This document shows positions 58,684 through 64,000 of a DNA stretch of 64,000 nt, piece by piece; position 1 is the stretch's first letter; the number at the start of each line of letters is the position of its first letter. The translations under genes and the position numbers were made by a program. This DNA is from DASQPR01 sp035713725 (GTDB lineage: Bacteria; Actinomycetota; Actinomycetes; Mycobacteriales; Micromonosporaceae), in contig DASTMZ010000078.1 of assembly GCA_035713725.1 (NCBI GenBank), positions 1 to 64,000 of the forward strand. Direction: 5' to 3'. The notes under the pieces were generated by a model that did not search any database, was not told the origin of the DNA, and worked only from the letters and a program-made list of their open reading frames with translations.

Positions 58684-59616
58684 ATGACAACAACGACCTC
58701 TTCTGCGATCCGGGTCGAAGGCCTGACCAAGTCCTACGGCGGCCGCGTCGCGGTCGACAACCTCAGCTTCGACCTACCGCGCGGCGTGGTAGCCGGGTTC
58801 ATCGGTCCCAACGGCGCCGGCAAAACCACCACGATGGCCATGCTGCTCGGCCTCGTCGAACCGTCCTCGGGGACGGGCGAAGTTCTCGGTACCCCGCTCG
58901 CACAACCATCTACCTACGTGCCACAGGTCGGTGCTCTCATCGAGGGACCAGCGCTCTACCCGGGGCTGACCGGCGCGGAAAACCTGCAGGTGCTGGCTGC
59001 GATGGGCGGCAAGGACAAGGCGAAGATCCCCGAGCTGCTCGAACTCGTCGGGCTCGCCGATCGTGGCGGTGACCGCTTCGGGCAGTACTCGCTCGGCATG
59101 AAGCAGCGGCTGGGGATCGCCGGTGCCATGCTCGGCGAGCCGCAGTTGCTGATCCTCGACGAGCCGACCAATGGGCTGGATCCGATCGGCATGCGCGAGA
59201 TCCGCGAACTCATCGCTCGCGTCGCCACCGAACAGCGCACCGTGCTGGTCTCCTCGCATCTGTTGACCGAGATCGAGCAGGTGTGCGACTGGCTGGTCGT
59301 GATCGAACGCGGCACAAGTGTCTACGCCGGCCCAGCCGGTGAGTTCCTCGGCGGTGCCGAGCCGACCGTGACCGTCGCGCCGGAGCGTCCGGCCGACCTC
59401 GCGACACTGGCCCGGCTCTTTGCCGCGGACGGCCGCGAGGTCGACATCACCCCGGACCGCCTTCTCGTAGCAGTCGGCGACGGCGACGTACGCATCGTCG
59501 CCGCACAGCTGAACCGGGTGGCGCACGAGCACGGGATCGTGCTCGCGGAACTCGGTCAGCGGCATCGCAACCTCGAAGACCGTTACCTCAAAGTCGTCCA
59601 AGGAGGCATCCGATGA
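58684..59616 (+). CDS. ABC transporter ATPase (DRA/BcrA-like)
   Basis: This 310-residue ATPase has Walker A FIGPNGAGKTTTM, signature YSLGMKQRLGIA, Walker B LLILDEPTNGLDP and switch His in VSSHLL. The YSLGMKQR signature and C-terminal extension (EPTVTVAPERPADLATLARL) are typical of the BcrA/antibiotic-type exporter ATPases. I took the ATG after the spacer that fits family length; a frame extends further upstream without support. It overlaps the permease gene by 4 bp. Together they form a two-component exporter placed under the adjacent two-component system. Confidence 0.92.
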   Translation: MTTTTSSAIRVEGLTKSYGGRVAVDNLSFDLPRGVVAGFIGPNGAGKTTTMAMLLGLVEPSSGTGEVLGTPLAQPSTYVPQVGALIEGPALYPGLTGAENLQVLAAMGGKDKAKIPELLELVGLADRGGDRFGQYSLGMKQRLGIAGAMLGEPQLLILDEPTNGLDPIGMREIRELIARVATEQRTVLVSSHLLTEIEQVCDWLVVIERGTSVYAGPAGEFLGGAEPTVTVAPERPADLATLARLFAADGREVDITPDRLLVAVGDGDVRIVAAQLNRVAHEHGIVLAELGQRHRNLEDRYLKVVQGGIR

Positions 59617-60476
59617 CCGCAACAGTCATCACGCCCGAAACGCGAGTGCCGGCTCCGGCTCGGCCGGGCGGCGGGCTCGCCCGCTCCTTCCGCGCCGAGT
59701 GGATCAAGCTGACCCGGCGGCGGATGCTCACCGGTACCCTGCTGGCGCTGACCGTCATCGCTGCCGGTGGTACGGCGATCGGAATCACCGCGGCCCGGGA
59801 TACCGCGCCGGGCGGGCGCGTCCAGGCACCCGACCAACCCACCACCATCGCGGCCCTCGAACATGCCGGCGGCGGTACCGCGCTCTTCTCCCAGACGATG
59901 GGCTTCATGCAGGCGTTCCTGCTCGCCGTGCTGGTCGGGGCGGTCGCCGCCGAGTTCACTCGTGGCACGTTTCGCACGATGCTGCTCCAGCAGCCGAACC
60001 GGGCCAGAGTATTCGGCGGCAAGATCGCGGCGATCGTTACCTTCATGGCCGCCGCCGTCCTGCTCGGGGAGATCGTCTCCTGGCTGACGTCATGGGCAAT
60101 GGCGCCGTCGCAAGGCGTGGACACCACGCGCTGGATAACGCTCGACGGGCTGCAGGCCGGAGCGGAGGACTTCGCGCGGGCCATCGCGTACGTGGTCGGC
60201 ACTGCAGTGCTCGCGAGCATGGTCGGCATCCTGGCCCGCTCGATCCCAATCGGTGTCGGCGTTGCGCTGGTATGGGCCGGACCGATCGAGAACATCATCG
60301 GCGACTCATGGTCCCCAGGTCCGAAGGTGTTCCCGGGACTGCTCATGCGCGCCGTGATCAACCCTGGATCGACTCCCGTCTCGACCGGCCAGGCGCTTCT
60401 CACCCTCACCGGGTACTGCATAGTCGCAGCAGCCATCGCGGTTATCGCGTTGCGGCGCCGCGACGTCACATCCTGA
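59613..60476 (+). CDS. ABC transporter permease (ABC-2 type)
   Basis: This 287-residue membrane protein has about six hydrophobic segments. It starts with a polar arm and ALARSFRAEWIKL-like sequence (LARSFRAEWIKLTRRRML), as in BcrB-type permeases. Then come MQAFLLAVLVGAVAAEFTRGTF, the conserved EFTRGTFRTMLLQ region, and FGGKIAAIVTFMAAAVLLGE. The RTMLLxQPxR motif is typical of the ABC-2 family. It partners the preceding ATPase. Exported substrate is unknown; antibiotic or lipid-related roles are common in this class. Confidence 0.9.
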   Translation: MTATVITPETRVPAPARPGGGLARSFRAEWIKLTRRRMLTGTLLALTVIAAGGTAIGITAARDTAPGGRVQAPDQPTTIAALEHAGGGTALFSQTMGFMQAFLLAVLVGAVAAEFTRGTFRTMLLQQPNRARVFGGKIAAIVTFMAAAVLLGEIVSWLTSWAMAPSQGVDTTRWITLDGLQAGAEDFARAIAYVVGTAVLASMVGILARSIPIGVGVALVWAGPIENIIGDSWSPGPKVFPGLLMRAVINPGSTPVSTGQALLTLTGYCIVAAAIAVIALRRRDVTS

Positions 60477-60490
60477 CCACGGCCGAAGCT

Positions 60491-60532
60491 CGGCCGGATC
60501 CCGCGGATGAGACCGATCGCGGGACCCGGCCG
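60491..60532. terminator. Bidirectional hairpin terminator
   Basis: A 15-bp stem with one mismatch (left arm CGGCCGGATCCCGCG at 60491-60505, right arm at 60518-60532) closes a 12-nt loop. It lies 15 bp after the permease stop and about 90 bp from the end of the convergent oxidase gene, so it can serve both transcripts. No U-tract is present. Confidence 0.6.
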
Positions 60533-60624
60533 GCCCGCCCGGCTCCGCCGTTCTTCGGCTAGTCGTTCGCGTCGGGCACAGACTCGCCGACGCACTGGGC
60601 ACCCACGCGGCCGCAACCGAGGCG

Positions 60625-62742
60625 CTACCACGTCCATTTCTGGAGCGCGTTGCCGTTACACGTCGTGATAAGAATCGCGGCCTTGCTTGCCGACGACGCC
60701 GCGGCGAGACACAGCGTGGTCTTCCCAGCCGGCCGTATCGTGCCGTCCGAACGGAACTGCCAGGTCTGCGCGATCGTGTTGTTGCACGTGTAGGTCCAGA
60801 CCTTCTGGCCGTTGACGAAGTTTCTCGACGGCACGTCGAGGCAGTTGCCGAGGACTCGCAGGGTGTTGTCATTGGGCAGCCGAGTCAGCGCCTGCGCCTT
60901 GGTGTTGTTGCAGGTGTACGCCTGCAGATACGTGCGGATCGCGGTCGAAGCCGACGGCACGTCGATGCACCGGCCGTTGCTGGTCTTGACCGGGCTCATC
61001 ACCGGGTTCGGGCCCTTAGCGACCCGAACGATCCTCGCGACAGACGGGACGCCGGCGGCGTCGACAATGAAGAGCATGTAGTAGCCGGGAGGTGCCACGC
61101 CGCTGTTCGGCGGACCGGTCACCGTCGACGTCGTACCGGAAGCCGAGAACTTCAACGGAATGTAGCGCTGGCCTTGATCCACGCTGTGGGTCACGTCGCC
61201 GAGACCGACCAGTGCGACCTTCCTGATGGTTGTCGCTTGAGCGGACGAGATTGTGAAGCTGGTATTGATGCCGACGCCGGCCGGTGCTGTGGAGATGATC
61301 GGTCGCGCCGCGCGCTGACCACTGCCGTCTTTCTTGTAGAGGTATGGCGGCGTGAAGTATTCGACGTTTTTCTCGAGATACCCGACAGTCATGCAGATAC
61401 TGCAGACGCCGCCGCCGCCCGTCATGACTCGACCGTCCGGCAGCAGCACGGCCGTCGAATGATACTGCCGGATGCGGCTCGCGCTCGCGAGCACCGTCCA
61501 TTGACCCGTCACGGGATCCCAGCGCTCCGCAGCGGTTGCGGCATGGTTCAAGTCGACTAGTTCCGAGGTCGCCGCGCTGGTCATGCCGCCGGTCACGAGC
61601 ACCGAGCCGTCGGCGAGCAGGGTCGCATTGAGTTGCCGCCGTCCGGTCGACAAGGATCCGGTCGACGTGACGGACGGGACCAGTCCGGTACTACTGTTCA
61701 TGACCACGGCGGTACGGGTGGGTACGTTCGCGACGCCGCCCTCGGTGATGTTGCCGCCGCCAACAACGACGGACTTGCCGATGTCGTATGTGGCGAAGCT
61801 GCCGTAGTCGCGGGTAATGCCGTCGCGGGTGGCAGTTGCCCTGACTACGCCGTCTCCCGAGGTGTTGATGGTGTACCCGGTGGCGAACGGGCCGAACAGA
61901 CCGAGTTGGGCGTCCGGACGCGAGCCCATGAAGGCATAGAGCCGCGCGTTGTAGTTCGTGAAGCCGGAGAGTGCGCGGATGGCGCCATTAGTCTGGTACA
62001 CCTCGGCGGTCGCGGGGCCCCCGCCGACGATGACCTCCTCGCCGTTTGCCGTTTCTGCCACCGTTGGGTACCAGCGTGCGGCGGCCATGTCTTTGCCGCG
62101 GGTCCACGTTTCGCTCTGCCAGTTAAAGGTGTAGGTCCGCACCGTGCCGTCAAGTTGCGCGTTGGCGTTTCCACCGGCGACCAGAATGTTGCCGTTGTCG
62201 AGATGCGCGAAACCCGCGCAGAAGATGTTGGAGCCCTGCAAGTCGACCCGCTTATACGTGTCATTGGCGGGATTCCAGACCATCGCACGCGTGAAGTCGT
62301 GATCCGGGTACGACTCGGCCGCATTGTCTCCGACCGAATCCCAGATCAGCACCTTGCCATTGGGCAACACCGCCTCGAACACCGGAACGACAGGCGTGTC
62401 AACGACCTGGCTCCACGATCCCGACTGCCCCGGGTCAGCAGCAACGTTCGCACTGCTGCGTGACATCCCGGGGACCCGCCCGGTCTCGCGCTGGATCCGT
62501 GCCGCGTTGGCGGCGGTCCGCTCCTCGATGACCCGCATCGGCGTTCCCACGAGGTCTTCTGCCATGTGCTCGCGTCCGTCGTCATGACTGTCGACACGCT
62601 CCGGAGCGAGCTCGTGGACACGCTTGCCCGCGTCCGACTGCCCGCTACCGCCGGCAACCGCGGCGGAGCCTAGAGTCGACGTGCCGCACAGGAACAGTGC
62701 GGACAGCAATCCAGCAGCGATGAGGCTGCGACGCGCACGCAT
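60625..62742 (-). CDS. Secreted copper-radical oxidase (galactose/glyoxal-oxidase-like) with C-terminal ricin-type lectin domain
   Basis: A signal peptide (1-30) precedes a Kelch-type propeller (about 110-470) and an E-set DUF1929 domain (about 478-577). A ricin-B/CBM13 domain (about 580-705) has QxW-like repeats, ending LQKWTW. All radical-copper positions seem present: Cys175 in NIFCAGFAH and Tyr225 in ARWYPT (cross-link pair), Tyr427-His428 in RQYHST and His519 in VTHSVDQGQRYIPL. It should oxidise alcohol or aldehyde groups of sugars or glyoxals outside the cell, making H2O2. Streptomyces GlxA is a relative, but no cellulose-synthase-like gene is adjacent here and GlxA has no lectin tail, as far as I recall. 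The ATG has GAAGGGA upstream. Confidence 0.88.
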   Translation of the reverse strand: MRARRSLIAAGLLSALFLCGTSTLGSAAVAGGSGQSDAGKRVHELAPERVDSHDDGREHMAEDLVGTPMRVIEERTAANAARIQRETGRVPGMSRSSANVAADPGQSGSWSQVVDTPVVPVFEAVLPNGKVLIWDSVGDNAAESYPDHDFTRAMVWNPANDTYKRVDLQGSNIFCAGFAHLDNGNILVAGGNANAQLDGTVRTYTFNWQSETWTRGKDMAAARWYPTVAETANGEEVIVGGGPATAEVYQTNGAIRALSGFTNYNARLYAFMGSRPDAQLGLFGPFATGYTINTSGDGVVRATATRDGITRDYGSFATYDIGKSVVVGGGNITEGGVANVPTRTAVVMNSSTGLVPSVTSTGSLSTGRRQLNATLLADGSVLVTGGMTSAATSELVDLNHAATAAERWDPVTGQWTVLASASRIRQYHSTAVLLPDGRVMTGGGGVCSICMTVGYLEKNVEYFTPPYLYKKDGSGQRAARPIISTAPAGVGINTSFTISSAQATTIRKVALVGLGDVTHSVDQGQRYIPLKFSASGTTSTVTGPPNSGVAPPGYYMLFIVDAAGVPSVARIVRVAKGPNPVMSPVKTSNGRCIDVPSASTAIRTYLQAYTCNNTKAQALTRLPNDNTLRVLGNCLDVPSRNFVNGQKVWTYTCNNTIAQTWQFRSDGTIRPAGKTTLCLAAASSASKAAILITTCNGNALQKWTW

Positions 62743-63081
62743 CCAACGAGTCCCTTCGCCGAAGTCACGCAGCGGTTGCTGCCGACGGCATATCGCGACC
62801 GACTTCGAGCCGGCGCCGGCTGGCAAAACCTTGATCCAGAGGTTCACCTTGGGCCGGTGCGGAAATCGCCGTTTACACCCTTTGTCTCATGTGGCTGGTG
62901 CCGCCACGCTAGCCGTCACTAAGTCGATATTCAACGTCTCGCGGCGGCACGCTACGGCTGATCCGCGTCGCCAACCGGTTAGCGGTGGCGACCGATTGGT
63001 TGGCCGCAGCCGAAATTGTGCACTGAGCCTCGCCCCTAGAATGAGCCTTGTCCCAGTGGTGATGCTGAAAGCGGGTCAGGC
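62743..63081. other. Divergent promoter region with a hairpin
   Basis: About 340 bp between the oxidase and the RlmJ-like gene; no gene is seen. A hairpin lies at 62967-62992 (arms GTCGCC-ACCG and CGGT-GGCGAC, one bulged A, GTTAG loop). It is far from both start codons, so its role is unclear. Confidence 0.5.
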
Positions 63082-63939
63082 ATGGCCAACCCGCACTTCG
63101 CGAACCTTGGCGATGTCTGGAAGCACTTGTTGCTCACCGAGGTCATCAGCTGGCTGCAGCCAGGGCACTACGTCGAGACCCACGCCGGGTCGGCCTTCTA
63201 CGCGCTCACCGACGACCTGGAGCGCGGCCTTGGGGCAGAACTGTTCCTCACCGCGTCCTCGGAAATCGAGCCCTTGCGCAGCAGCCCCTACCGGCGGACC
63301 ATCCTGCGACTCGCCCGCGGTGCCGCGCCGTCATACCCAGGTTCGCCGCTGCTCGCAATGATGCTGCTTGGCCGCGCGTGCCGATATGTCTTTTGCGACA
63401 CCGACCCGTCAAGCGCCGCAGACCTGCGAGCCGCCCGCGAACGGCTCGGCCTTCAGAAGGAGGTCCAGGTGATCGACGGCGACGGCCTTGCCGAAACAAC
63501 AGCATTGCTGCACGCCAATGCCATCGGCGCGGCCGGCCTGGTGCACGTCGACCCGTTTGACTTCCGCGCCACTGGGCCGACCGCCACCAGCGCGCTCCAG
63601 CTAGTCACGCGCCTGGCTGCCGCCGGCATCCCGACCTTCGCCTGGAATGGGCTGACACCACGATCAGCCCCGCATGACCTGTTCCATGAAGTAACCGCCG
63701 AGGCGCCTACGGCCCGGGCCTGGTCCGCCGAACTGCGTGTCGGCGGACAGCGAGCGAACGTGGCCGGCATCGGCTCGGGCTGCGGCGTCCTGTTCACGGC
63801 CGGCGACCTGGCCCCGGTCGAGTCGATGCGCCGAGTCGCCGACGCCTACGTTTGCGCATTCAACGAGCACCCTAACGCCGCCGACGCCGGCGTCCACGTC
63901 ACAGCAAGCTACGCTCTGACCTCATCCGACACTAGGTAG
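63082..63939 (+). CDS. RlmJ-like (23S rRNA adenine methyltransferase-like) protein
   Basis: This 285-residue protein has the RlmJ order of motifs. The N-terminus is HFANLGDVWKHLLL (RlmJ: H-x-GNxADVxKH), then YVETHAG (RlmJ: DTHAG, the SAM-binding loop), and a later LVHVDPFDF where RlmJ has the catalytic DPPY/NPPY. The change from PPY to PFD is notable: the aromatic-stacking Tyr is lost. It may be a divergent methyltransferase or an inactive relative. The ATG puts the conserved His five residues in, as in RlmJ. It is divergent from the copper oxidase gene. Confidence 0.7.
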   Translation: MANPHFANLGDVWKHLLLTEVISWLQPGHYVETHAGSAFYALTDDLERGLGAELFLTASSEIEPLRSSPYRRTILRLARGAAPSYPGSPLLAMMLLGRACRYVFCDTDPSSAADLRAARERLGLQKEVQVIDGDGLAETTALLHANAIGAAGLVHVDPFDFRATGPTATSALQLVTRLAAAGIPTFAWNGLTPRSAPHDLFHEVTAEAPTARAWSAELRVGGQRANVAGIGSGCGVLFTAGDLAPVESMRRVADAYVCAFNEHPNAADAGVHVTASYALTSSDTR

Positions 63940-64000
63940 CTCGTCGGTGGCATCGTCGCGGCCGGGCTCTACTTGCTCGTGTACGCCACCGGTTCGCGCG

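Noticed and set aside
62967..62992. Hairpin as a transcription terminator
   Set aside because: It lies between two divergently transcribed genes, where no transcript is expected to end, so a terminator role is not supported.
63943..64000. Hydrophobic peptide LVGGIVAAGLYLLVYATGSR at the right edge, possible start of a membrane protein
   Set aside because: The frame is preceded immediately by the TAG of the upstream gene and has no start codon before the hydrophobic part. The window ends too soon to judge.
1..64000. tRNA genes, rRNA genes and CRISPR arrays
   Set aside because: I looked for tRNA-like cloverleaf signatures and regularly spaced repeats on both strands and found none. The only tandem arrays are the 15-bp and lamin-tail repeats.

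Overview
The window is chromosomal DNA from a high-GC, soil-type actinobacterium. The evidence is strong G/C at third codon positions, many GTG and TTG starts, ATGA/GTGA overlaps between operon genes, an LLM-class (F420-type) oxidoreductase, a ClgR/PopR-type regulator beside clpP genes, a HelD-family helicase, an ECF sigma factor with a fused SnoaL domain, and lipoproteins with actinobacterial lipoboxes. I cannot name a genus. I see no rRNA, tRNA, CRISPR array, intact phage or intact insertion sequence. The only mobile DNA is a frameshifted C-terminal scrap of an IS110-type transposase.

Layout, 1-14.6 kb: a truncated alpha/beta hydrolase, a divergent cupin/TetR pair, a membrane protein and an MDR oxidoreductase come first. 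A carbohydrate-uptake locus follows. It has a LacI regulator preceded by two back-to-back LacI-type sites, a cytoplasmic GH39-like glycosidase with a FN3 domain, a complete peptide/oligosaccharide (family 5) ABC importer and a secreted PF10091 'glucoamylase-like' enzyme. A strong hairpin terminator closes it. The likely flow is cleavage outside the cell, import, then hydrolysis in the cytoplasm. A GNAT acetyltransferase follows.

14.6-33.9 kb: a 1149-residue secreted protein (SdiA-regulated-type propeller, three near-identical lamin-tail domains, Ig-like modules, FIMAH-like tail); DUF2332; a VOC protein; a stand-alone ScoMcrA-like N-terminal domain; a LuxR-type regulator with an FAD oxidoreductase; arylamine N-acetyltransferase; a HelD-like helicase; an epimerase. 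A histidine kinase/response regulator pair is then divergent from a lipoprotein-adaptor-ATPase-FtsX export operon.

34-46.4 kb: a probable oxo-acid or oxalate catabolic cluster (GntR, ketopantoate-reductase-like protein, oxalate-CoA-ligase-like enzyme, divergent FAH-family hydrolase). After it comes a looser, gene-poor stretch with YCII, NTF2-like, lipoprotein, VOC, LLM and membrane proteins, an EAL phosphodiesterase, and the IS110 scrap.

46.4-64 kb: an SDR; a ClgR/PopR-like regulator ending in Ala-Ala that faces a two-gene clpP operon in which one subunit has lost its catalytic serine; an MFS transporter; an ECF sigma factor; an oxidoreductase divergent from a TetR gene across tandem operators; an Rrf2-NIPSNAP operon with a perfect operator at its start codon; several broken genes (membrane protein, DHFR/RibD-like fragment, thioesterase with an in-frame stop); a second two-component system co-directional with an ABC transporter; a secreted copper-radical oxidase with a ricin-type lectin domain; and an RlmJ-like methyltransferase.
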